DNA of 64,000 nucleotides from Pseudomonas sp. TH43 (GTDB lineage: Bacteria; Pseudomonadota; Gammaproteobacteria; Pseudomonadales; Pseudomonadaceae). The stretch covers positions 2,278,501 to 2,342,500 of the forward strand of contig NZ_JAEKFI010000004.1 of the NCBI RefSeq assembly GCF_016650635.1, given 5' to 3'. The notes under the pieces are model-generated. The model made no database searches, was not told the DNA's origin, and was given only the letters and a program-made list of their open reading frames with translations. A program made the translations under genes and the position numbers. The first letter of the stretch is position 1. Each line of letters starts with the position of its first letter. This document shows positions 50,231 to 59,607 of this stretch, piece after piece.

Positions 50231-51721
50231 ATGGTTGCCGCATTGCTTGATCGTCTTGGTGTGAACCCGGCCCTTTATCAAAACGGCAAAGTGCCGGTGC
50301 ATTCGCCCATCGATGGCAGCCGTATTGCCGCCGTGAACTGGGAAGGCCCGGCCGAAGTCGAGCAGCACATCAGTCGCGCAGATCATGCGTTCGAGGCCTG
50401 GCGCAAGGTGCCGGCCCCGCGTCGCGGTGAGTTGGTGCGTCAGTTCGGCGAAGTATTGCGTGAATACAAAAATGATCTCGGCGAACTGGTTTCCTGGGAG
50501 GCGGGCAAGATCACTCAGGAAGGTTTGGGCGAAGTGCAGGAGATGATCGACATCTGCGATTTCGCCGTCGGCCTGTCGCGTCAGCTGTACGGTCTGACCA
50601 TCGCCTCCGAGCGTCCGGGCCACCACATGCGTGAGAGCTGGCATCCGCTGGGCGTGGTCGGTGTGATCAGCGCGTTCAACTTCCCGGTTGCGGTGTGGGC
50701 GTGGAACACCACGCTGGCGCTGGTCTGCGGCAACCCGGTGGTGTGGAAACCGTCGGAGAAAACCCCGCTGACCGCGCTGGCCTGTCAGGCGCTGTTTGAT
50801 CGCGTGGTGAAAAACTTCAGTGACGCTCCGGCCAATCTCTGCCAGGTGATCATCGGCGGTCGCGATGCAGGCGAGGCGCTGGTCGATGACCCGCGTGTCG
50901 CGCTGATCAGCGCCACCGGCAGCACGCGCATGGGCCGCGAAGTGGCGCCGAAAGTCGCTGCACGTTTTGCTCGCAGCATTCTTGAACTGGGTGGCAACAA
51001 CGCGATGATCCTCGGCCCAAGCGCCGATCTGGACATGGCGGTGCGTGCGATTCTGTTCAGCGCGGTCGGCACTGCGGGGCAACGCTGCACCACGCTGCGT
51101 CGTTTGATTGCCCACGAGTCGGTGAAAGAAGAAATCGTCACCCGCCTCAAAGCCGCGTATTCGAAAGTGCGCATCGGCAACCCGCTGGAAGGCAATCTGG
51201 TCGGCCCGCTGATCGACAAGCACAGCTTCGAAAATATGCAGGATGCGCTGGAGCAGGCGCTGAGCGAGGGCGGCCGGGTGTTTGGTGGCAAGCGCCAACT
51301 CGAAGATCAATTCCCCAATGCCTACTACGTGTCGCCGGCCATCGTCGAAATGCCGGAGCAGAGCGATGTGGTGTGCAGTGAAACCTTCGCGCCGATTTTG
51401 TATGTGGTCGGCTACAGCGATTTCCACGAAGCGCTGCGTTTGAACAACGCTGTACCGCAGGGCCTGTCGTCGTGCATCTTCACTACCGACGTGCGTGAAG
51501 CCGAGCAGTTCATGTCGGCGGTCGGCAGCGACTGCGGCATCGCCAACGTCAACATCGGCCCGAGCGGTGCGGAAATCGGCGGCGCGTTTGGTGGCGAGAA
51601 GGAGACCGGCGGCGGCCGTGAATCGGGTTCGGATGCATGGCGCGGTTACATGCGCCGCCAGACCAACACAGTGAACTATTCGCTGGAGCTGCCGCTGGCG
51701 CAGGGCATCACGTTCGACTGA
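50231..51721 (+). CDS. amaB: L-piperidine-6-carboxylate / aminoadipate-semialdehyde dehydrogenase
   Basis: 496 residues. Aldehyde dehydrogenase family 7 type: ISAFNFPVAVWAWNTTLALVCGNPVVWKPSEKTPLT, catalytic Glu in LELGGNNAMI and catalytic Cys in GTAGQRCTTLRRL. It oxidises L-2-aminoadipate-6-semialdehyde (from L-piperidine-6-carboxylate) to L-2-aminoadipate with NAD+. The next gene, amaA, produces its substrate; both belong to the lysine catabolic route through D-lysine and L-pipecolate known in P. putida. GAGGAGTGACCC lies upstream. Confidence 0.93.
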   Translation: MVAALLDRLGVNPALYQNGKVPVHSPIDGSRIAAVNWEGPAEVEQHISRADHAFEAWRKVPAPRRGELVRQFGEVLREYKNDLGELVSWEAGKITQEGLGEVQEMIDICDFAVGLSRQLYGLTIASERPGHHMRESWHPLGVVGVISAFNFPVAVWAWNTTLALVCGNPVVWKPSEKTPLTALACQALFDRVVKNFSDAPANLCQVIIGGRDAGEALVDDPRVALISATGSTRMGREVAPKVAARFARSILELGGNNAMILGPSADLDMAVRAILFSAVGTAGQRCTTLRRLIAHESVKEEIVTRLKAAYSKVRIGNPLEGNLVGPLIDKHSFENMQDALEQALSEGGRVFGGKRQLEDQFPNAYYVSPAIVEMPEQSDVVCSETFAPILYVVGYSDFHEALRLNNAVPQGLSSCIFTTDVREAEQFMSAVGSDCGIANVNIGPSGAEIGGAFGGEKETGGGRESGSDAWRGYMRRQTNTVNYSLELPLAQGITFD

Positions 51722-51753
51722 TCGATGAGAACTCCCTTGTCGGAGTGAACCCT

Positions 51754-51853
51754 TGTGGCGAGGGGATTTATCCCCGTCGGGCTGCGCAGCGGCCCTGAAA
51801 ATCTAACAGCGACGACTGCTTCGCAGCCGAACGGGATAAATCCCCTAGCCACA
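51754..51853. repeat. Family C palindromic repeat, intact copy
   Basis: TGTGGCGAGGGGATTTATCC ... GGGATAAATCCCCTAGCCACA, with GGGCTGCGCAGCGGCCC near the left arm. It lies between amaB and amaA. A second copy at 61591-63079 is interrupted by an IS element. Confidence 0.88.
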
Positions 51854-51924
51854 GGTTTTCGTCACAGATAGCTTCGCTCCTACATTGAATTGTGTGTTTG
51901 GCAGGTTTCTGTTGGAGTCTGGCA

Positions 51925-53208
51925 ATGCCGTTACGCGAAGAATGTCTGTGGGAAAAACTCACGCCACAAAGGCCGGATAACACCGCGCTCAAGGGCGAGG
52001 TAAAAGTCGATGTCTGCGTGATCGGCGCCGGGTTTACCGGATTGTCGGCGGCGCTGCATCTGTTGGAAAAAGGTAAAAGCGTCTGTGTACTCGAAGCTCA
52101 TCGCGCGGGTCATGGCGGGTCCGGACGCAACGTCGGGCTGGTCAACGCCGGCATGTGGATTGCGCCGGACGAGATCGAAGCCGGTTTCGGCGAAGCGGTC
52201 GGCAGCCAGCTCAATCGCATGCTCGGTGCTGCGCCCGCGTTGGTCTTCAGCCTTGTGGACAAGTACCACATCGACTGCCAGTTACGCCGTGAAGGCACCC
52301 TGCACATGGCGCACAACGCCAAGGGCGAGGCCGATCTGCGCAGTCGTGAGCAGCAATGGAAACGCCGTGGTGCTCCGGTCGAATTGCTCACCGGCAAGGC
52401 GTGCGAGCAAGCCACGGGCACGCAGAAGATCGCCGCTGCGTTGTTAGATCGCCGAGCGGGCACGCTCAATCCGATGGCTTACGTCACCGGGTTGGCTAAC
52501 GCCGTGAGGGGGCTCGGTGGGCAGATGTTTGATCATTCGCCGGTCACTCGCCTTGAACGCATCGGCCAAAATTGGTCCGTGCAGACCGAACAGGGTTCGG
52601 TGCAGGCCGAGCAGGTGGTCATCGCCTCAAACGCCTACACCGAAGGCGACTGGACTGAACTCAAGCGCAACTTCTTCCCCGGTTATTACTATCAAGTGGC
52701 CTCGGTGCCGCTGACCGAAGATGCCGCGCAGGAGATTCTTCCGGGCGGGCAGGGCTCGTGGGATACCCGCCAGGTATTGAGCAGCATTCGCCGCGATAAA
52801 GAAGGGCGTCTGTTGCTCGGCAGTCTCGGCAATGGCAATCAGAAACCGGCCTGGTTTCTCAAGGCCTGGGCCGATCGCGTGCAGCAGCATTACTTCCCCA
52901 ATCTGAAGCCGGTCGAGTGGGAATGCACCTGGACCGGGCGTATCGCGTTTACCCCCGATCACCTGATGCGTCTGTTCGAACCCGCGCCCGGCCTGGTGGC
53001 CGTCACCGGCTATAACGGCCGTGGCGTGACCACCGGCACCGTGGTCGGCAAAGCCTTCGCGGATTATCTGTGTGACGGTAATCGGCAAGCGCTGCCGATT
53101 CCCTTCGCACCGATGCAGCCCTTGGCTGGCGTGGGCTTGCGCAGCTGTCTGTACGAGGCCGGGTTCTCGCTGTATCACGCGGGCCAGTGCCTGCGCATCG
53201 TCATCTGA
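51925..53208 (+). CDS. amaA: L-pipecolate oxidase
   Basis: 427 residues from ATG 51925 (MPLREECLWEKLTPQRPDN), with TTGGAG upstream; an in-frame ATG at 51892 lacks a ribosome site. FAD-binding DAO-type Rossmann fold VIGAGFTGLSAALHLLEKG (about 32-50), C-terminal GYNGRGVTTGTVVGKAFADYL. It oxidises L-pipecolate to L-piperidine-6-carboxylate, feeding AmaB. The 203-base gap to amaB holds a family C repeat; the two genes may still be cotranscribed. Confidence 0.92.
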   Translation: MPLREECLWEKLTPQRPDNTALKGEVKVDVCVIGAGFTGLSAALHLLEKGKSVCVLEAHRAGHGGSGRNVGLVNAGMWIAPDEIEAGFGEAVGSQLNRMLGAAPALVFSLVDKYHIDCQLRREGTLHMAHNAKGEADLRSREQQWKRRGAPVELLTGKACEQATGTQKIAAALLDRRAGTLNPMAYVTGLANAVRGLGGQMFDHSPVTRLERIGQNWSVQTEQGSVQAEQVVIASNAYTEGDWTELKRNFFPGYYYQVASVPLTEDAAQEILPGGQGSWDTRQVLSSIRRDKEGRLLLGSLGNGNQKPAWFLKAWADRVQQHYFPNLKPVEWECTWTGRIAFTPDHLMRLFEPAPGLVAVTGYNGRGVTTGTVVGKAFADYLCDGNRQALPIPFAPMQPLAGVGLRSCLYEAGFSLYHAGQCLRIVI

Positions 53209-53264
53209 GTGTTGAAATTTGTTGCCGGAAGCGGCGCTTTCCGATGCAGCGACTAGCCTGTAAT

Positions 53265-53348
53265 GGTGCGGGTTGTAGCAGTCCCGCACCAACAGTGTGC
53301 AGTTCGGTGACGCGGGCTGTTACACGCTGGTTGCACGTCGTTTGGTGC
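53265..53348 (+). promoter_or_regulatory. NtrC-like upstream activator sites
   Basis: GCACCAACAGTGTGC (53286-53300) has the GCAC-N7-GTGC frame of NtrC enhancers; a second, GCACGTCGTTTGGTGC (53333-53348), has one extra base between the arms. A hairpin GGTGCGGG...CCCGCACC (53265-53290) partly overlaps the first. The rest of the 368-base gap after amaA shows no gene. Confidence 0.45.
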
Positions 53349-53499
53349 CGCGGTTGCAATGATGTCGCAGGCGGGTTGCGCCTGAAAAAATAAACGGTTT
53401 CACCTTCCGCGGTTTAGACGGTTGCACGCCCAATGAAAATGGGAACGAAACAGTCGAAATAACAAGAAAGCAGCGACTTTTTGAAGAATAAAAAACCGA

Positions 53500-53515
53500 T
53501 GGCACGGCCCTTGCT
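53500..53515 (+). promoter_or_regulatory. Sigma-54 promoter of the amino acid binding-protein gene
   Basis: TGGCACGGCCCTTGCT: perfect -24 TGGCAC, 5 bases, -12 TTGCT (GG and GC 10 bases apart). It is 62 bases before the ATG at 53577. Confidence 0.88.
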
Positions 53516-53576
53516 CTGAGCATTCAGTGAAGTGAAGTCGCAGTGCCAACTAAAAAAAACCTTGGAGCACCACCTC

Positions 53577-54710
53577 ATGTCCCAGACGTTTTACAAGAAA
53601 GGCTTTCTGGCCCTCGCAGTGGCTACTGCGTTGGGTGTTTCTGCGTTTGCTCAGGCTGATATCAAAATCGGCGTAGCGGGTCCAATGACGGGCGCCAACG
53701 CGGCATTTGGCGAGCAGTACATGAAGGGTGCACAGGCAGCAGCGGACGCCATCAACGCGGCGGGCGGCGTCAACGGTGAGAAAATCCAGCTGGTCAAGGG
53801 TGATGACGCTTGCGAGCCGAAACAGGCCGTGACGGTCGCCAAGGACCTGAGCAACCAGAAAGTCGCCGGTGTGGTCGGTCACTTCTGCTCCTCTTCGACC
53901 ATTCCAGCTTCCGAGATCTACGACGAAGCCGGCATCATTGCGATCACTCCAGGTTCCACCAACCCGCAAGTTACCGAACGCGGCTTGAGCGCGATGTTCC
54001 GTATGTGCGGGCGTGACGACCAGCAAGGCATCGTCGCCGGCGACTACATCGTCGATGTGCTCAAGGGCAAGAAAGTGGCAGTCATCCACGACAAGGACAC
54101 CTACGGCCAAGGCCTGGCCGATGCGACCAAGGCCCAATTGATCAAGCGCGGCGTGACGCCGGTCATCTATGAAGGCCTGACCCGTGGCGAGAAAGATTTC
54201 AGCGCCCTGGTGACCAAGATCCGCGCGGCCGGTGCCGACGTTGTCTACTTCGGCGGCCTGCACCCGGAAGCCGGTCCACTGGTCAAACAACTGCGTACCG
54301 AAGGCCTGAAAGACGTGAAATTCATGTCCGACGACGGCATCGTCACCGACGAACTGGTGACCACCGCTGGCGGCCCGCAATACGTTGACGGCGTACTGAT
54401 GACCTTCGGCGCCGACCCGCGTCTGCTGCCTGAGAGCAAGACCGTTGTGGATGCGTTCCGCAAGGCCGGCACCGAGCCAGAAGGCTACACCCTGTACGCC
54501 TACGCTTCGGTTCAGACCCTGGCCGCCGCTTTCAACGGCGCCAAGTCGAACAAGGGCGAAGACGCTGCGAAATGGCTGAAAGCCAACCCGGTGAAAACCG
54601 TCATGGGCGAAAAAACCTGGGATGCCAAGGGTGACCTGAAAGTCTCCGACTACGTGGTTTACCAGTGGGATGCGACCGGCAAATACCACCAGCTGGAAAA
54701 ACAGAAGTAA
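53577..54710 (+). CDS. Branched-chain amino acid ABC transporter substrate-binding protein
   Basis: 377 residues from ATG 53577 with TTGGAG upstream; a frame from 53532 lies in the leader. Signal peptide SQTFYKKGFLALAVATALGVSAFAQA then the LIV-binding fold: DIKIGVAGPMTGANAAFGEQ, GVVGHFCSSSTIPASEIYDEAGI, TPGSTNPQVTERG, YGQGLADATK. It binds branched-chain or other neutral amino acids in the periplasm. It is driven by a sigma-54 promoter and separated from the membrane and ATPase genes by a repeat, which probably lets it be made in excess. Confidence 0.93.
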   Translation: MSQTFYKKGFLALAVATALGVSAFAQADIKIGVAGPMTGANAAFGEQYMKGAQAAADAINAAGGVNGEKIQLVKGDDACEPKQAVTVAKDLSNQKVAGVVGHFCSSSTIPASEIYDEAGIIAITPGSTNPQVTERGLSAMFRMCGRDDQQGIVAGDYIVDVLKGKKVAVIHDKDTYGQGLADATKAQLIKRGVTPVIYEGLTRGEKDFSALVTKIRAAGADVVYFGGLHPEAGPLVKQLRTEGLKDVKFMSDDGIVTDELVTTAGGPQYVDGVLMTFGADPRLLPESKTVVDAFRKAGTEPEGYTLYAYASVQTLAAAFNGAKSNKGEDAAKWLKANPVKTVMGEKTWDAKGDLKVSDYVVYQWDATGKYHQLEKQK

Positions 54711-54743
54711 GGGCTGACGCGATCAGTTGATCCCACGGTTCCT

Positions 54744-54836
54744 TGTAGGAGCCGGGCTTGCCCGCGAAGACGGACTGACAGGCGACAGCATTTGTTGAAT
54801 GTTGAATCGCTTTCGCGGGCAAGCCTTGCTCCTACA
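54744..54836. repeat. Family A-like repeat pair (GGGCTTGCCCGCGAA variant)
   Basis: TGTAGGAGCCGGGCTTGCCC and the inverse ...GGGCAAGCCTTGCTCCTACA. It lies between the binding-protein gene and livH; arms have a few mismatches. The remainder of the gap to 54953 shows no gene. Confidence 0.85.
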
Positions 54837-54953
54837 GGGGGCGGGGTGGGAAGGGCTGATCGTGGCTGACACTGCTCCGACGTAAATCTGTATTTTCCCT
54901 AGAAGAGCCGCACGCCCACAGGTGTGCAGGTTCTCACTGCGTGAGATTGCGTT

Positions 54954-55868
<915 letters not shown>

Positions 55869-55871
55869 GCG

Positions 55872-57173
55872 ATGTCTTCAACCACCCCAAAAAGCATTGA
55901 TATCAAAAAAAGCCTGGTTGAGGCGATTCTGGCCGGCCTGATTGCCCTGATCGTATTCGGGCCGATTGTCGGCGTCGTTCTTGAGGGTTACAGCTTCAAC
56001 CTTGAACCGACCCGTGTAGCGTGGCTGATTGGCATCGTCATGATTGGCCGCTTTGCCCTCAGCCTGTTCCTGCAAACGCCCAAGGGCCTGAAGATTCTCG
56101 ACGGATTCGAGAGCACCGGTTCTGGCGTGCATGTGTTGCCTGCCGATCACAAATCACGCCTGCGCTGGATCATCTCGCTGATGATTGTGCTGGCCGTCAT
56201 CGTGCCCTTTGTCTCCAACTCCTACCTGCTGGGCGTGGTCATCCTCGGGTTGATCTACGTGCTGCTGGGGCTGGGGTTGAACATCGTGGTCGGGCTGGCC
56301 GGTCTGCTCGACCTCGGTTACGTGGCGTTCTACGCCATCGGTGCCTACGGTCTGGCGCTCGGCTACCAGTATCTGGGGCTGGGCTTCTGGACCGTGCTGC
56401 CACTGGCGGCGATCACTGCGGGTCTGGCCGGTTGCATCCTCGGGTTCCCGGTGCTGCGCCTGCACGGCGACTATCTGGCGATCGTGACGTTGGGCTTCGG
56501 TGAGATCATTCGTCTGATCCTCAACAACTGGCTGTCGCTGACCGGCGGCCCGAACGGCATGCCGGCGCCGCTGCCGACGTTCTTTGGTCTGGAGTTCGGC
56601 AAACGGGCGAAGGATGGCGGGGTACCGTTTCACGAGTTCTTCGGCATCGCCTACAACCCGGACGTGAAGTACTACTTTATTTATGCAGTGTTGTTCCTCG
56701 TGGTCCTGGCCGTGCTGTACATCAAGCATCGTCTGGTGAAAATGCCGGTCGGCCGCGCCTGGGAAGCCTTGCGTGAAGATGAAATTGCCTGCCGTTCGAT
56801 GGGCCTCAACCATGTACTGGTCAAGCTCTCGGCATTCACTATCGGTGCATCGACTGCCGGTCTTGCCGGGGTGTTCTTCGCCACCTATCAAGGCTTCGTC
56901 AACCCGACCTCGTTCACCTTCTTCGAATCGGCGCTGATTCTGGCCATCGTCGTGCTCGGCGGCATGGGTTCGACCATCGGCGTGGTGATCGCCGCATTCG
57001 TGCTGACCGTCGCCCCGGAACTGTTGCGCGGCTTCGCTGAATATCGCGTGCTGCTGTTCGGCATCCTGATGGTGTTGATGATGATCTGGCGACCACGTGG
57101 GCTGATCCGCATCAGCCGCACCGGGGTTACTCCACGCAAAGGTGTCATTCACTATGAGAGGACTGCGCCATGA
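55872..57173 (+). CDS. livM: Branched-chain amino acid ABC transporter permease LivM
   Basis: 433 residues with about ten membrane segments. Typical elements: NIVVGLAGLLDLGYVAFYAIGAYG, LRLHGDYLAIVTLGFGEIIRLI, GMGSTIGVVIAAF. It has an N-terminal extension of two membrane segments beyond the LivH-type core. It overlaps livG by 4 bases (ATGA). Confidence 0.95.
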   Translation: MSSTTPKSIDIKKSLVEAILAGLIALIVFGPIVGVVLEGYSFNLEPTRVAWLIGIVMIGRFALSLFLQTPKGLKILDGFESTGSGVHVLPADHKSRLRWIISLMIVLAVIVPFVSNSYLLGVVILGLIYVLLGLGLNIVVGLAGLLDLGYVAFYAIGAYGLALGYQYLGLGFWTVLPLAAITAGLAGCILGFPVLRLHGDYLAIVTLGFGEIIRLILNNWLSLTGGPNGMPAPLPTFFGLEFGKRAKDGGVPFHEFFGIAYNPDVKYYFIYAVLFLVVLAVLYIKHRLVKMPVGRAWEALREDEIACRSMGLNHVLVKLSAFTIGASTAGLAGVFFATYQGFVNPTSFTFFESALILAIVVLGGMGSTIGVVIAAFVLTVAPELLRGFAEYRVLLFGILMVLMMIWRPRGLIRISRTGVTPRKGVIHYERTAP

Positions 57174-58042
57174 GTGAAGTCGTACTCTCTGTGGAAAAAC
57201 TGATGATGCACTTCGGTGGCATCAAGGCCTTGAGCGATGTCAGCCTGAAGGTCAAGCGCAACTCGATCTTCGCCCTGATCGGCCCTAACGGCGCGGGCAA
57301 GACCACGGTGTTCAACTGCCTGACCGGCTTCTACAAGGCCTCCGGCGGCAAGATCGAACTCAACGTGCGCGGCCAGAAGACTAACGTCATCAAACTGCTC
57401 GGTGAGTCGTTCAAACCAACCGATTTCGTTTCGCCGAAATCCTTCCTCAGCCGCCTGTATTACAAGATGTTCGGTGGCACTCACTTGGTGAACCGCGCAG
57501 GCCTGGCGCGGACTTTCCAGAACATTCGCCTGTTCAAGGAAATGTCGGTGCTGGAAAACCTGCTGGTGGCGCAGCACATGTGGGTCAACCGCAACATGCT
57601 CGCCGGCATCCTCAACACCAAGGGTTACCGCAAGGCCGAAAGCGACGCGCTGGATTGCGCGTTCTACTGGCTGGAAGTGGTCGATCTGGTGGACTGCGCC
57701 AACCGTCTCGCCGGTGAGCTTTCGTATGGCCAGCAACGCCGTCTGGAAATCGCCCGGGCCATGTGCACGCGGCCGCAGATCATCTGCCTCGACGAACCGG
57801 CCGCCGGCCTCAACCCTCAGGAAACCGAAGCGCTGAGCGCGATGATCCGGCTGCTGCGCGACGAGCACGATCTGACCGTGGTGCTGATCGAACACGACAT
57901 GGGCATGGTAATGAGCATTTCCGACCACATCGTGGTGCTGGACCACGGCATTGTCATCGCTGAAGGAGGACCGGAAGCCATCCGCCATGATCCGAAAGTG
58001 ATTGCGGCCTATCTGGGCGCCGACGAAGAGGAGCTGGTATGA
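57170..58042 (+). CDS. livG: Branched-chain amino acid ABC transporter ATP-binding protein LivG
   Basis: 290 residues, longer than the usual 255 or so. Walker A GPNGAGKTT (about 39-47), signature SYGQQRRLEIARAMCTRP, Walker B ICLDEPAAGLNP, H-loop IEHDMGMVM. The extra length is an insertion of about 40 residues after the Walker A region (NVIKLLGESFKPTDFVSPKSF), as in one of the two LIV ATPase types of Pseudomonas. ATGA overlap with livM and livF. Confidence 0.94.
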   Translation: MSEVVLSVEKLMMHFGGIKALSDVSLKVKRNSIFALIGPNGAGKTTVFNCLTGFYKASGGKIELNVRGQKTNVIKLLGESFKPTDFVSPKSFLSRLYYKMFGGTHLVNRAGLARTFQNIRLFKEMSVLENLLVAQHMWVNRNMLAGILNTKGYRKAESDALDCAFYWLEVVDLVDCANRLAGELSYGQQRRLEIARAMCTRPQIICLDEPAAGLNPQETEALSAMIRLLRDEHDLTVVLIEHDMGMVMSISDHIVVLDHGIVIAEGGPEAIRHDPKVIAAYLGADEEELV

Positions 58043-58755
58043 CCCAACCAATCCTCGAGCTAAAAGACCTGGACGTGTTCTACGGCCCTATTCAAGCACT
58101 CAAAGGCGTTTCGCTGCAGATCAACGAAGGCGAAACCGTCAGCCTCATCGGCTCCAACGGTGCCGGCAAGTCGACATTGCTGATGTCGATCTTCGGCCAG
58201 CCGCGGGCTGCGGGCGGGCAGATCCTTTATCAAGGCGTCGACATTACCCAGAAGTCTTCGCACTACATCGCCTCCAACGGCATTGCGCAGTCGCCGGAAG
58301 GGCGGCGGGTGTTCCCCGACATGACCGTCGAGGAAAACCTGCTGATGGGCACCATTCCAATTGGTGACAAATACGCTAAAGAAGATATGCAGCGCATGTT
58401 CGAACTGTTCCCGCGGCTGGAGGAACGACGCACGCAACGGGCGATGACCATGTCTGGCGGCGAGCAGCAAATGCTTGCCATCGCCCGCGCCTTGATGAGC
58501 CGGCCGAAGTTGCTGCTGCTCGATGAACCGAGCCTGGGTCTGGCGCCGATCGTGGTGAAGCAGATCTTCGCGACCCTGCGCGAGTTGGCCAAAACCGGCA
58601 TGACCATTTTCCTCGTTGAGCAGAACGCTAACCATGCGTTGAAACTGTCGGATCGGGCATATGTGATGGTCAACGGCGAGATTCGCCTGACCGGCACGGG
58701 TAAGGAGTTGCTGGTGAACGAGGAGGTGCGTAACGCTTATCTGGGCGGGCACTGA
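58039..58755 (+). CDS. livF: Branched-chain amino acid ABC transporter ATP-binding protein LivF
   Basis: 238 residues: Walker A GSNGAGKST, signature TMSGGEQQMLAIARALMSRPK, Walker B LLLDEPSLGL. Last gene of the operon, coupled to livG and followed by a strong terminator. Confidence 0.95.
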   Translation: MTQPILELKDLDVFYGPIQALKGVSLQINEGETVSLIGSNGAGKSTLLMSIFGQPRAAGGQILYQGVDITQKSSHYIASNGIAQSPEGRRVFPDMTVEENLLMGTIPIGDKYAKEDMQRMFELFPRLEERRTQRAMTMSGGEQQMLAIARALMSRPKLLLLDEPSLGLAPIVVKQIFATLRELAKTGMTIFLVEQNANHALKLSDRAYVMVNGEIRLTGTGKELLVNEEVRNAYLGGH

Positions 58756-58774
58756 GTTATCCCCGGAGACACAC

Positions 58775-58806
58775 AGCCCCGGCGACGCAAGTCCCGGGGC
58801 TTTTTC
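58775..58806 (+). terminator. Intrinsic terminator of the liv operon
   Basis: AGCCCCGG-CGACGCAAGT-CCCGGGGCTTTTTC: GC stem and T run, 19 bases after livF. Confidence 0.85.
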
Positions 58807-58823
58807 ATGCCCGCCATATTCCA

Positions 58824-58902
58824 TGTAGGAGCTGACGAAGGCTGCGATCTTCTGATCTTAAAAACCGACGTCAAAAGATCGCAGCCTTCGGCAGCTCCTA
58901 CA
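58824..58902. repeat. Family B palindromic intergenic repeat
   Basis: TGTAGGAGCTGACGAAGGCT ... AGCCTTCGGCAGCTCCTACA. A relic of the same family (GCAGGAGCTGCCGCAGG) occurs as a single half at 59505-59521. Confidence 0.9.
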
Positions 58903-59607
58903 GTGAATCCATCTTCCATATCAAGTCGATTCCGAAATTGTGGAAAACAAATTCCGCTACCTGCCAAAGCGCGACATATAGACGCTGCAAATGGCTGTTT
59001 TTCCACAGTTTTGACTTGTCCCCGTTTGCTGTGGAGCTGGCTGTGAATAACGTGGGAGTAGCTGGCTGAAGCCCTTGTAATACGTGGCTTGCAGGTGTGT
59101 GAGTGTTTTTTGATCAGGCGTTTTTGCGATAGCGGCAGACGTCTTTGTCAACCTCTTTATAGTTGCGTTCGAGCAGCCGATTCCATATGAACCATCCTGT
59201 GGATAAGTCTGTGACTAAACTCTGGAAAGACTGCGCTAAGCGGCGTAATTACTGGCCCGGCGCAATCACCGCCGTGACTGTGCAGTCGTGCAAAATGCCA
59301 TGTCCCGCACATCTGCCGCGTTAGGGTCAAGCAAAAAACTTTCTATTTTCCGCGCAAAGCCTTGTGTGGCGCGGCTTTGCGCGTTTTCACTTGCCCCCGG
59401 AAACTGTGGAAGGGCTTGTGGATAACGTGCGCGCACATGGCTACAGGCCACGCCCTGTATGGCGTTTCGACGATTGATCATTTTTTGAGCTGAAATACGT
59501 CCATGCAGGAGCTGCCGCAGGTGTTGCCCGATATTCACGGGCCGGGCATGCTGCGGGCTGATTTTCTATTTCAGGGCTGCTCCGGTGGCCGAAGCAAGGA
59601 GAACACG
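58903..59607. other. Long non-coding region with three DnaA boxes
   Basis: No convincing gene. TGTGGATAA occurs at 59198-59206 and 59417-59425, and TGTGAATAA at 59042-59050; these are complements of the DnaA box TTATNCACA, all in the same orientation. Less exact TGTGGAAAAC/TTTTCCACA copies are at 58939-58948 and 58999-59007. A terminator-like hairpin lies at 59351-59387. The region ends with the AAGGAG ribosome site of the next gene. Confidence 0.55.
59351..59387 (+). terminator. Orphan intrinsic terminator
   Basis: CGCGCAAAGCC-TTGTGTGGCGC-GGCTTTGCGCGTTTT: a perfect 11-base stem and TTTT, with no gene upstream on the plus strand after livF. It may end an unannotated small RNA. Confidence 0.6.

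Noticed and set aside
53286..53348. Firm call of NtrC sites
   Set aside because: The arms match but the centres differ from the consensus, and one has an extra base; kept only as NtrC-like.
59266..59538. 90-codon minus-strand frame in the DnaA-box region
   Set aside because: No ribosome site; crosses the terminator hairpin and a family B repeat relic.
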